Assembly (NCBI GenBank): GCA_911728455.2
Contig: OU452223.1
Span: 14,111,423-14,175,422 of the forward strand
From: Marthasterias glacialis
Lineage: Eukaryota; Echinodermata; Asteroidea; Forcipulatida; Asteriidae
Direction of reading: 5' to 3'
DNA: 64,000 bases
The notes beneath the pieces are model-generated. The model did not search any database. It saw only the letters and a program-made list of their open reading frames with translations, and was not told the DNA's origin. Positions 1 to 9,189 of this stretch are shown one piece after another; position 1 is the stretch's first letter, and each line of letters opens with the position of its first letter. The position numbers and the translations under genes were made by a program.

Positions 1-580
1 CAGTCTGCAAATATCTGCTCGCAGTATACATATTAATGGTGGTTCAGCAAACTAGCTTACAACAAAAGAAAGCAAATTTCACGCTGCCTATAAAAAATTC
101 TCAAAACTCCTCTCTCTGTCATGCCTGTCTAAGTCGCAAGTAGGAAAGTGAGAAACAACACCCCAAAGTTTCCTACGAATCCCAACTAGAAAATGCTAAT
201 GTAAATCAAGTTTATGTACCTTCTGGTCACTCAGTCACAACTACACACATGACCAGAGCACAATAGCCTTAGAAATCCTGAGGGAATACTTAAAATAGAT
301 AGAATTAATAAATGTACCTGTCCAAATAAATAAAGATACTGAATACTTACCTTTGAAAGTGCTGGAAGGATGATCGTATGATACAGAGCAAATGTTACAG
401 AAATTTACATATATGCAAAGAAGGGTGAATTCTCACAAACTTTATGCTGAGCATCCTGGAGCTCCTTCCATGAAATATCTATTTCAAGATTAGTGCTCTA
501 AATGTAGACAAAGGCTTCACATCTTCATCAAGGTGCCATGGTTTTAGTTTTACTCTGTTACCATAAGATGTTCTAGCCCT
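1..580. other. Non-repetitive DNA, no gene seen
   Basis: This stretch lies before the minisatellite begins. It is AT-rich, holds no open frame of useful length, and I see no tandem repeat, tRNA, or inverted repeat in it. It may be intron or intergenic DNA. Confidence 0.5.
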
Positions 581-581
581 T

Positions 582-1528
582 GTGTCAGAAAACCCTTCCT
601 CCAAACACACAAACGATGTTCAAAAACTTCTCAACCTTATGAGTTTTCAACATTCAAATTGTCCCCAAACTGATGTTCCATCTTGTAACTTTTATCGAGG
701 CTCATGTTGTCCAGTCCTTCAAAAGCTAATGTGCTGTCTCTTTAAATTTTCCTGTGGCTCATGTTCAATCGCAAAACAAACTTGCCAATCTAATTATTTT
801 TCAACTCGCTAAATGTTCCCGACTTAATTTTGTGCTGTCTGTTAAAATTTTTCTGAGGCTCATTTTGTGCAATCCCTATGATTTTTCAAGTATCATACAT
901 GTATTTTTCCCAAGCGAATGTTACGCCTTCTTTTTAATTTTACTAAGGCTCATGTTGTCCAGTTCATCATAAACTTCTCAACCTAATGTTTTTTCAGTTC
1001 TCAGAATTTTCCCAAGCTGATGCTGTTCTGTCTCTTAAATTTTCTTTTTCTTCAAAAACTTGCCAACCTTACGATTTTTCAACTCTTCAATTGTTCTAGA
1101 GTGCCGCCTCATCAATTTTCTCAAAGAACTTGTTGTCTTATTTGTCAAAACTTGCCAACCTATTGAAATTTTAACTTTCAAGTTGTTCCTGAGAAGATGT
1201 TGTGCTGTCTCTAAAATTGTCCCTAACTGTATGTAGTGCAGTGCCTCAAAATCTTGCCGACATGGTTATTTTTTTAAATCTCATACTTTTCCCAAGCTTT
1301 TCCCAGTGTCGTTATGTCTCTTAATTTTTCTCAAGGCTCATGCTGTCCAGTCCCTAAGAAACTTGCAAACCTTATGTCTTTTTCAACGCTCAAATTGTGT
1401 CCAAACAGATTTATTTTTTGCCTCTAAAGTTTGCCGAAGCTCATGTTGTACTGCCCTTTTTTCAAAATATTTTCCATGTGGTCCAGTGGAGATTTTCTTC
1501 AGATGTGAGACCTGCATATTTGTTTTTA
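582..1528 (+). repeat. 102-bp array, segment 1
   Basis: This is the left edge of the minisatellite. About nine diverged units run up to the first exon-A module. Short open frames here change phase from unit to unit and are not genes. Confidence 0.8.
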
Positions 1529-1529
1529 C

Positions 1530-1763
1530 AATTTGACCCTTTACACTTCTTGGACATTTTCAGAAATGATGTCTGATTTGATGACATCTGATGAAATGAT
1601 TAGTACAGTGTATCTTATTTTATTTGCAGATTATTCACTGATTGAAGGGCAATATCCATCATGGAAAAGAGCCTTCTTTACGAGCAGATGCTTTTATCAA
1701 GGTCAACTTGGAATCTTGGGATGGCTCTATGCACACCCTCTTGGGTCAAGGTATGTTTCAAGA
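1530..1763 (+). pseudogene. Exon A copy 1 (exon about 1630-1750)
   Basis: The module begins with TTTCAGAAATGATGTCTGAT, the usual lead-in to exon A, followed by a T-rich tract and TTTGCAG. The exon-like block then reads GATTATTCACTGATTGAAGG and ends at GGTCAAG before GTATGTTT. The encoded start, YSLIEGQYPSWKRAFF, matches the other copies. This block is about 121 nt against 132 nt in the open copies, so it is no longer in frame throughout and is probably a decayed exon. A hAT-like MITE sits just downstream of its donor. The family of the protein is not recognised. Confidence 0.55.
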
Positions 1764-1771
1764 GCTATTTC

Positions 1772-1931
1772 CAGCAGTATAGTCAGGGGGAACAAGGGCC
1801 CGGGGGGAAATTGTCCAGATAATTGTAGTTCATTAAAATACAGGGCCCCTACCCAGCCCCCCTCCCACCCCACCCCACCCCATTGAAAAGCAATGTCCCC
1901 CCTTGTAAAAAAAATCTTGGCCACGCCACTG
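1772..1931. mobile_element. hAT-like MITE, 160 bp, with 8-bp target duplication
   Basis: The 160-bp insert is flanked by GCTATTTC on both sides (1764-1771 and 1932-1939). Its ends are CAGCAGTATAGTC and, read inward from the right, CAGTGGCGTGGCC, matching the CAGTGGCGT-type ends common in hAT elements. Paralogous modules in this window (for example around 29,331 and 26,317) show the unoccupied site as a single GAGCTATTTCTTG, so the insertion is directly demonstrated by comparison. There is no coding capacity; the interior is a C-rich and G-rich spacer. Confidence 0.8.
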
Positions 1932-2033
1932 GCTATTTCTTGTCAGCGTCGAACCCCTATGCTTGTCATAATGTCATCTCAGCCACAGCAATCATCTATA
2001 TGGTAAGAGAATGTTTGTGATTATTTCACTTTG

Positions 2034-2946
2034 CAGGGTTGGAAATTAATTTAAATTGCTCACTAGCTGGCAGGGACAGTAGACAAAAATGATTAGTGGC
2101 CCTCCAGAAAATTTGGTGGCCCAATACCATTTAGTAATTAAACTGGATCTAATTTAATTCAGAGCCGCCCTCAATTCACACATGCATGACGTACTATCAT
2201 TCAATTGTGTACAGAAAACTTACCAGCAAGGAACATTGCATGCGGTCAGTATCTATGCACACAATGTGCAGTGTACAGTTGTAGCCTTGAACATTACTTT
2301 AAAAGAAGACTATTTTAATTCCAAAACAAGTGGGAGTTTATGAACTTTATTTTTATTTGAAAATTTTTTAATTTCTAAATAATCAATATTTTAATAAATA
2401 ACATTTTGAATAAAAACAGCAATTATTATTATGTTTGATTAACTGATGCAGCACATGTCAGAACAGCAGGCTAACACGTACGCACACCAACTCGTTAACG
2501 GACCAACTCGGTCGCACACACTGGTAAACTTCTGTGTAGTTGACACCAGTACATGGACGAATGTACGAGTTGACTGACTTTCGACCACGTGACATTCGAC
2601 AAGACGTAGTAGACATGTGCACAGGGCCGAGTGAAAGCGAGCTTGTCTTGGGTAAACTGGTTTCCACACAATGCCATCTTAATGTTCAATGTACCGTGCG
2701 GGTACCAGTAGTACTTTTTACATGCAGTGAGCGTGCACGACCCTGTTAAACATGTACAATTGTACAATCTGTTTATCGCACAGGCTGACCACAATCCCGA
2801 TCCCTTCAATCTATCTGCTAACTGACCAAGCTCAAATCAAAAGTTTCAGCGATATTTTGAGGAATATATTTTTCACTGTCCACTGGGCTATCAGTTTTGG
2901 TGAATTTGGTCAGCGGGCCAACGGGCCAGCATTAATTCCCACCACT
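2034..2946. mobile_element. hAT-like non-autonomous element, ~0.9 kb
   Basis: The insert starts CAGGGTTGGAAATTAAT and ends ATTAATTCCCACCACTA. These are imperfect inverted repeats of the CAGGGTTGGAAATTAA type that I associate with hAT elements. The flanks read TTTCACTTTG on the left and ACTTTGGTTTTGCC on the right, consistent with an imperfect 8-bp target duplication. Uninterrupted modules elsewhere read TTTCACTTTGGGTTTGCC. Internal open frames up to 104 codons on the - strand show no transposase motif that I can recognise, so I treat the element as a deletion derivative. The exact right boundary could be off by a few bases. Confidence 0.6.
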
Positions 2947-2994
2947 ACTTTGGTTTTGCCTGTGGCTATTCCATTTGGTTGACAAAATACATTT

Positions 2995-4297
2995 TATAGG
3001 TTATACAATTGCTAATCTAATGGTTTTCCAACACTCAAATTGTTCCCAAGCTGTTTTGTGTGATGTCTCTTAAATTTTCTTAGGGCTCATATTGACAGAA
3101 TCATCAAAAACTAGTGAGCCTAATGATTTGTCAACTCGCAAAGTTTTCCCAAGCCAATAGTGTGCTGTCTCTTAAGTTTTCTTGATATTCATGACAAGTC
3201 CCTCGAAAAATTGCCAATCTAACGATTTTTAAAAGACCAGTTTTTTTCTCAAACTGATTTTGTGCCGTCTCTTAAATTTTCTCGATGCTCATGTTGTCCT
3301 ACCTCAATGCTCATGTTGTCCAGCCTCTCAAAAACTTGCCAACCTGTTGATTTTTCAACTCTCGCATTTTTCCCAAATTGTTGTTGAGCCGCCAAGGCTC
3401 ACCTTTCAAACTGCTTCCAAGCTGATATTGTGCCCTCTCTTAAATTGTCCTGATGCTCATTTTGTCCAGTCCCTAAAATCTTACCAACCTAATAAATTTT
3501 CAAAACTTAAATTGTTCCCAATTTTGTTGTCTTGTCAATTGTCTAAAAGTAATTGTTGTCAGTCCCTCAAAAACCTGCCAATCTAATGGCTTTTCAACAC
3601 TTAAATTGTTCCAAATTGTTGTGTAGTACATGTACCATCTCTTAAATTCTCTGTCCCGTCCCTCAGAAACTTGCCAACCTCATGATTTTTTAAAATGTGA
3701 AAATGTTCCCAAGCTCTTGTCATTCCGTCTCGTAAATTTTACGAAGTACATATTGTCCAGTGCCTCATAAACTTGCCAATCTATTGTTTTACCAATGCGC
3801 AAATTGTTCCAGGAGCTGATTTTGTGCCATCTATTACAATTTCTATTCAAAGGCTCATGTAGTCTGATCCCTCAGAAACTTGCCAACCTAATAATTTTTC
3901 AACACTCAAATTGTTCCCAAGCTGAAAGCAGACCCTCTCTTAAATTTTCTTCAGGCTCATTTTGTTCAGTCCTTCAGAAGCTTGCCAACCTAATGATTTA
4001 TCAACACTCAAATTGTTCCCAAGCTTATGATATGCCATCTCTTAAATTTTCCGTAGTCTCATGTTTTCCAGTCCCTCAAAACTAGCCAGCCTAATGTTTT
4101 TTCAACACTCAAATTGCTCTCAAGCCGATGTTGTGCTGTCTGTTAATTCTTGACGCATGTTGTCCAGTTCCTCAGAACTTGCCAACCTGAGATTTTTCAA
4201 CTCTTAATTTGTCCCCAAGCTGATGTTGTGCCATCTCTTGAATTTTCCCCAGCTACAAGTGTCAGACCCTCAAAAACTTGCCATCCTAACTTTTGTC
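2995..4297 (+). repeat. 102-bp array, segment 2
   Basis: About thirteen diverged minisatellite units lie between the hAT-like insertion and the SINE. Frames such as 3795-4085 are repeat translations. Confidence 0.8.
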
Positions 4298-4579
4298 CAC
4301 ATCGGTGAAAGGCAAATCGAAATTTATATTCATTCCCCGATGCAAATATTGACATCTATCAAATTGGTTGCGGTACCTGCCGCCATTTATACTGGATTCG
4401 AACTGGCCCCTCATCACCGGGCGTGCTCGGTGGTCTAGTGGTTAAGACATCTGCTCTAGTCATGCGGGAGTCGTGGGTTCGAATCCCACCCGAGTTGCCT
4501 GTGGATTTTTTTCCACAGGACTCGAAAGCACTGAGTATACAGTGCTTACACACATCGGTGAAAGGCAAATCGAAATTTA
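4298..4579 (+). repeat. 29-bp direct repeats around the SINE
   Basis: The sequence beginning CACATCGGTGAAAGGCAAAT is present identically, 29 nt long, at 4298-4326 and 4551-4579. The second copy is the natural 3' end of the SINE. The first is therefore either the remaining tail of another SINE copy or the product of a rearrangement; it is longer than a usual SINE target duplication. Confidence 0.75.
4425..4579 (+). mobile_element. tRNA-derived SINE, near intact
   Basis: The head is tRNA-like. Box A TGGTCTAGTGG lies at 4431-4441 and box B GGTTCGAATCC at 4476-4486, both fitting RNA polymerase III consensus. The T arm GTGGG-TTCGAAT-CCCAC at 4473-4489 pairs perfectly. The head most resembles a Glu, Gly or Asp type tRNA. 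The unrelated tail contains a perfect hairpin, CCTGTGGA and TCCACAGG, around a T-rich loop, then CTGAGTATACAGTGCTTA and CACATCGGTG. The tail recurs at ~21,866, ~60,071 and ~60,210, which shows a dispersed family. It is not a working tRNA gene, because the sequence continues into the tail. Confidence 0.85.
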
Positions 4580-5353
4580 AACCCAATAATTGTTCAACCC
4601 TCAACATTTTTCTGAGCTTTAGTTTTGTCGTCCTTTAAATCTTCTTGGGGCTCATGTTGTCCAGTCCCTTAAAACCTTGGCAATCTAGTGTTTTTTAAGC
4701 TGTCAAATTGTTCTCATGCCGATTCTTAAATTTTTCTTCATCACACATTACACTTTGTTTGTTTCTTTTTTAGATGAAAAAAATTAACCTACTTAGAGAA
4801 GACAATATTGACCAGTTTCGGATCCAGGAGTGTTTGGAGAAGTTGGAGAAACTGCTGATAACTATACAAGAAACATTCTATGGCGTTGCAGAACTAATAA
4901 GCACCAAGCTCTCTTGATTACCGAATGGGTACGTAAAAATATTTCATTCAGCATTGACTCATTACCTCCCAAATTGTTCTCAAGTTGATGTTATGTTGTC
5001 TACAAAATTTTCCAGAGGTCATGTTGTCCAATCCCTCAAAAACTTGCTAACCTAATGATTTTCTTCTCCCAGATTCTTCCCTTACATACATGTATGTCGT
5101 GCCATCTCTTAAATTTTGTCTAAGCTCATAGTGTCCAATCCCTCAGACACTTGCCAATCTACATTGTATTTGTTCAATCCTCAATTTTCTTCCGACCCGT
5201 TGCTGTGCTGCCTCATAAATTTTCTCTTGGCTCATTTTGTCAGTCCCTCAAAAACTTGGCAATTTAATGGTTTTTGTAACTTTCAAATTGTTCTCAAGCC
5301 GACTCTTAACTTTTTCTTCATCATACATTACACTTTGTTTCTTTCTTTCTTAG
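4580..5353 (+). repeat. 102-bp array, segment 3 (around exon B copy 1)
   Basis: Diverged minisatellite units on both sides of the first exon-B block. The stretch before each exon B shares a conserved lead-in containing CATTACACTTTGTTTGTTTC, which acts as a polypyrimidine tract. Confidence 0.75.
4774..4928 (+). pseudogene. Exon B copy 1
   Basis: The block follows TTTCTTTTTTAG and ends before GTACGT, good acceptor and donor signals. Read in phase 0, the usual peptide begins IRNIDLLQEDNIDQ; this copy is diverged at the start (ATGAAAAAAATTAACC) but then gives REDNIDQFRIQECLEKLEKL. Near the 3' end the common frame meets TGA in CTCTCTTGATTACC, so this copy does not stay open to the donor. The coding-like middle section is charged and could form a helix. 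The protein family is not recognised. Confidence 0.5.
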
Positions 5354-5610
5354 ATAAGGAGCATTAAAATGCTTCAAGAAGACAATAGTGACCAGCTGCG
5401 GATCCAGGAGGGTGTGGAAAAGGTGGACTCGTCTCTCTGGTGCCCCAGTCAAAATTAATCCAACACCTGCTTATTTGATGACTCTCTGCATCAGTGATCA
5501 CCAAGCCCCCTGGCATATGGCTCTCAGCGCCCCATAGACATGACTCTTCTAGAAACATCCTACAGGGTTGCAGAACTCATCAGCTTAATCTCTCTTGATT
5601 ACCAGAACTG
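5354..5610 (+). pseudogene. Exon B copy 2 (long form)
   Basis: The acceptor is TTTCTTTCTTAG and the donor GTATGT. This long form carries an extra ~100 bp between IQEGVEKV and ETSYRVAELIS; in one frame the extra part reads APVKINPTPAYLMTLCISDH. The three parts are not in a single frame, so this copy is broken. Its last part is the best preserved of all exon-B copies: ETSYRVAELISLISLDYQN runs open to the donor. The downstream flank, ATTGACTCATTACCTCC..GGTCACAG, is shared with copies at 10.7, 18.9 and 43.6 kb. Confidence 0.5.
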
Positions 5611-5669
5611 GTATGTAGAAATACTTCATCATATAGCATTGACTCATTACCTCCTTGGTCACAGCGAAG

Positions 5670-7147
5670 CAATCAAATCAAAGTTTCTTGCTAACCTGAT
5701 GATTTTTCAACACTCAAATTGTTTCCAAGTCGATATTGTGCCCTCTCTCAATTTTTGCCCAATTACATGTTGTACAGTCCTTTAGAAACTTGCCATCCTT
5801 ATGTTTTTTCAACTCTTTAAATTGTTCCCGAGCTGATGTTGTGATGACTCTTAAATTTGCAGCACCTCAAACACTTCACAAGCCTATGATTTTTCAGCTC
5901 TCAAATTGTTCCTGAGTCAGTGATGATGGGCTATCACCCCCTCCTTGTCCGAGGTACATGTATGTTTAAGCAGTTCTTTCTTAACACTGTTGAACCCCTT
6001 TGCCTATAATGTTGTCATCTTGGGCACAGTCCTCAACTACATTGTACTACACAAATTGTCCCAAACTGATGTTGGGCTGTCTCTTAAATTGTCCCGAAGT
6101 TCATGTTGTAAATGGTCAAAATGTTCCCAAGCCAAAATTATTTAATGTCCAGTCCTTCAAAAACTTGCCAACCTAATGATTTTTTACTTCAAATTGTTCC
6201 CCAGCCGATGTTGTGATGTCTCTTCAATTTTCCCGAGGCTCATGTTGTCCTGTCCTTAAAGAACTTCAGAACCCAGTGAGTTTTCAATACTAAAATTGTT
6301 CCTTAGCCAATGTTGTATTGTCACTTATATTTTTCCAAAGTTCATGTTGTCCATCCCCTCAGGAACTTGCCAACCTAATAATTGTTCAATCCTCAAATTA
6401 TGTGCTGATGTTGTGCCGTCTCATACATTTTATTGGGGCTCATGTTGTCCAGTCCCTCAAAAACGTGTCAATCTTATTTTTTTGTTTTTACTTTTAAATG
6501 GTTTGGAAGCCGACTCTTTATCATACATTAGACAGTGTTTGTTTCTTTTTTTAAAACAAAGAAATCTTGTGCCATCTCTGAAATTTTCTATGAGGTCATG
6601 TTGTGCAGTCCTTCAGAAACTTGTCAACATCATGATTTTTTTTACTTTTAAATTTTGACCGAGCCAATGTTGTGTAGTACCCTCTCTTAAATTCTTTGCA
6701 GGCTTTTGTTCTCCCGCCCCTCAGAAACTTGCCAACCTAATGTTTTTTCAAATGTGAAAATATTCCCAAGCTGATGTCATGCCATCTCGTAAATTTTGCA
6801 AAGTATATCTTTTCCAATACCTCACAAACTTGCCAATCTATGTTTTTTTTTCCAATTCTCAAGCTGTTCCAAGAGCTGATTTTGTGCCATCTATTACAAC
6901 TTTCCTGAGGCTCATGTTGTCAAATTCCCTCAAAAACTTGACAACCTACATGTAATTAATGGTTTCTCAAATCTAATTTTTTCCCAAGCTGATATTGTGT
7001 TGTCTCTCAAATTTTCTTGAAGGGCCTGTTGTCCAGTCCCTGTGAAACTTGCCAACTTAATCATTTTTCAACACTCAAAATGTTACCAAGCTGAAGTTGT
7101 GCCCTCTCTTAAACTTTCTTCAGGCTCTTTTTGTCTAGTCCTTCAAA
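5670..7147 (+). repeat. 102-bp array, segment 4, with exon A 3' remnant
   Basis: Diverged minisatellite. At about 5920-5953 a piece of the 3' end of exon A survives (CTATCACCCCCTCCTTGTCCGAG followed by a GT donor), along with its conserved downstream flank to about 6035 (GAACCCCTTTGCC..ATGTTGTCATC). This indicates that a full module once stood here and lost its 5' part. Confidence 0.65.
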
Positions 7148-7475
7148 ATGGGGAAAAAAAATCATCATCATCAGTGGACTACAGCTTGCACTTGGACCAA
7201 AATTTTTGACCAAAGTTTGAAAGTCGATTTTGCTCTACCATGTCAAGAGGGAATATCCCCCAGTACCAGTGCTCTAATTTGCAAGTCCGGATGAGCGTTA
7301 GTTCGGGAAATATCCACCATTTTTCGGCTGAAACTTTTAGGGTCAAAAAGCACAAATTTTACAGTACCCCTCTAAAAGAAATAGGAGTGTCCCACCCCAT
7401 CAAGCCAGTATTCTCCCCAATACAAGTCCCCTATACACCAATCATCATTTATGGACCTATACACCAATCATCATT
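7148..7475. other. Unclassified ~330-bp insertion in the array
   Basis: The array stops after a TTCAAAATGGGGAAAAAAAA stretch and resumes at TTTTCAACACTC. The insert is not made of the 102-bp unit. Near its right end a ~21-bp sequence beginning CTATACACCAATCATCATTT occurs twice in a row. No terminal inverted repeats are evident, and its 89-codon open frame (7240-7509) runs out into the array, so I do not call a gene. Confidence 0.5.
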
Positions 7476-7766
7476 TAGTGTTTTCAACACTCAATTGTTT
7501 CCAAGCTGATGATATGCCTTCTCAATTTTCTGGAGGCTCATGTTTTCCAGTCCCTCAAATCTTTCCAGCCTAATGTTTTTTCAACACTTAAATTGCTTTT
7601 GAAGCATGTTGCCCAGTTGCTCAAAAGTTTCGAGCCTGAGATTTTTTCAATTCTTAAATTGTTCCCAAGCTGATGTTGTGCCATCTCTTGAATTTTCCCC
7701 AGCTACATGTGTCAGACCCTCAAAAACAAGCCAATCTACATTAACTTTCCTAGAAGCTTTTCTTTT
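7476..7766 (+). repeat. 102-bp array, segment 5
   Basis: A short run of minisatellite between two insertions. Confidence 0.7.
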
Positions 7767-7768
7767 TA

Positions 7769-8182
7769 GTAAGGTTTGCGGTGACACCATGTAATAATCT
7801 TCCTTAATAAGCTTCCCCTCCTCCCGACCAATGGATCTCCTATATCCACGGTCACACACTAGGACCCTGACTGCTTTGGGTCACCTATACCCTCAGTCCA
7901 TCTAGGCCACCCACCTACTGACACGTGTCAGTGAGCACACACTGGATTCACCCACTCTTTAGGATCCAGTTTCTCCCACACTTCACCGAGCTTCAGTTCC
8001 TGCCTTCATGCATGGTCGAGCTAATCCGCAGGCCAGTACTTAAGCACCTTGCATCACCAGAGTCCAGCATTCTCCTGAAGACGATCAGAGCATATTGATC
8101 GAAACGTTGAGTTGTAATCGGTTCTTTTCAGAACCACCCCAACTCAAAAGAAATTATTACATGGTGTCACCACAAATCTTAC
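7769..8182. mobile_element. 414-bp inverted-repeat element carrying a histone-type 3' stem-loop
   Basis: The ends are near-perfect inverted repeats: 7769-7798 begins GTAAGGTTTGCGGTGACACC and 8153-8182 ends GGTGTCACCACAAATCTTAC. Including the flanking TA, the 31-nt arms differ at two positions. The TA on both sides (7767-7768 and 8183-8184) fits a TA target duplication, as in Tc1/mariner-type MITEs. I cannot exclude a fragment of a retroelement with inverted ends. Just inside the right end is a structured section, 8075-8147, with the stem-loop listed next. The element has no coding capacity that I recognise. Confidence 0.65.
8120..8153 (+). promoter_or_regulatory. Histone-mRNA-like 3' processing stem-loop with purine-rich element
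   Basis: The sequence GGTTCTTTTCAGAACC (8120-8135) is a 6-bp stem with a TTTC loop followed by ACCCCA. This is the canonical form of the stem-loop that ends replication-dependent histone mRNAs in animals, with a compensated change in the stem. About ten bases downstream is AACTCAAAAGAAA, resembling the purine-rich histone downstream element bound by U7 snRNA. There is no histone gene nearby; the motif belongs to the inverted-repeat element. An outer 8-bp stem, TTGAGTTG (8107-8114) with CAACTCAA (8140-8147), encloses it. Confidence 0.6.
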
Positions 8183-8194
8183 TAGATTATATCT

Positions 8195-9015
8195 CCACCA
8201 TGCAAAGTTTCAAATCCTACTTAGCTTTTCTTTCTTGCGTTGTCTCTTAAGTTTTACTGAGGCTTGCGCTGTCCATTCCTTCAAAAACTTACCAACCTAG
8301 TGAAGTTTCAAATTGTTCCCAAGGCTCATGTTGGCCTGTGCCTACAAAACCTTCTAAAAATTGTTTATTCAGCTCTTGAAAATATTTAAAATGCGATGTT
8401 GTGCTTTCTCTTTTCTCGATGCTGATGTTGTCCAATCTCTTAACACTTACCGAACAAATTATTTTACACGTAAATCGTGTATTAGATTTTTCCACCTATT
8501 TAGATGTTGTGCTGTCTCTTAAGTTCGTAACTAAAAAATTTGCAAAACAATGATTTTACAACTCTACATTTTTCCCAATCCAATGTTGTTCCATCTCTTA
8601 AATTTCTTGCGGCTCATGTTGTCCAGTCATTTAAAAACTTCCCACCATTCTAATTCCAACACTCAAATTGTTCTCAAGTTGATAATATGCTGTCTACAAA
8701 ATTTTCCTGAGATCATGTTGTCTCTCAAAAACTTACCAACCTAATGATTTTCATCGCCCAGGTTTTCCGTGCCATCTCTTAAATTTTGTCTGAGCTCATG
8801 TTGTACCATTCCTCAGAAACTTGCCAACCCAATAATTGTTCAACCCTCAATATTTTTCTGAGCTTTAGTTTTGCAGTCTTATAAATCTTCTTGGGGCTCA
8901 TGTTGTCCAGTCCCTTAAAAACTTTGCAATCTAATGTTTTTTAAGCTGTCAAATTGTTCTCATGCTGATTCTTAAACTTTTCTTCATTACACGTTACACT
9001 TTGTTTCTGTATTAG
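8195..9015 (+). repeat. 102-bp array, segment 6
   Basis: Minisatellite units leading into exon B copy 3. The final ~250 bp closely resembles 4560-4773, so the approach to both exons is one duplicated block. Confidence 0.75.
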
Positions 9016-9170
9016 ATAAACATTGACCTTCTTCAAGAAGACAATATTGACCAGTTTCGAATCCAAGAGTGTTTGGAGAAAAGTTGGAGAAATTGCTGGT
9101 GACTATTCAAGGAACATCCTACAGGGTTGCAGAACTAATAAGAGCCAAGCTCTCTTGATTAACAGAATCG
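9016..9170 (+). pseudogene. Exon B copy 3
   Basis: The acceptor is TTTCTGTATTAG and the donor GGTACGT. The block gives DNIDQFRIQECLEK, then shifts frame around GAGAAAAGTTGGAG before the ETSYRVAELI-like part (GGAACATCCTACAGGGTTGC). It is very similar to copy 1 at 4774 and probably comes from the same segmental duplication. It is not open throughout. Confidence 0.5.
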
Positions 9171-9189
9171 GTACGTAAAAATATTTCAT

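Noticed and set aside
2495-2809. 104-codon - strand frame in the hAT-like element as a transposase fragment
   Set aside because: No hAT dimerisation or zinc-finger motif is visible, and overlapping frames on both strands are equally open.
4425-4497. Functional tRNA gene
   Set aside because: A and B boxes and the T arm are good, but the acceptor end is imperfect and the sequence continues into the SINE tail shared with other copies.
4359-4607. 82-codon - strand frame containing SGGIRTHDSRMTRADV
   Set aside because: This is the reverse translation of the tRNA-like SINE head; GGIRTHD-type peptides are a well-known annotation artefact of tRNA-derived repeats.
8075-8147. Active hammerhead ribozyme
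   Set aside because: CTGANGA and GAAA are present with a stem between them, but the UH cleavage position and the pairing next to it are missing.
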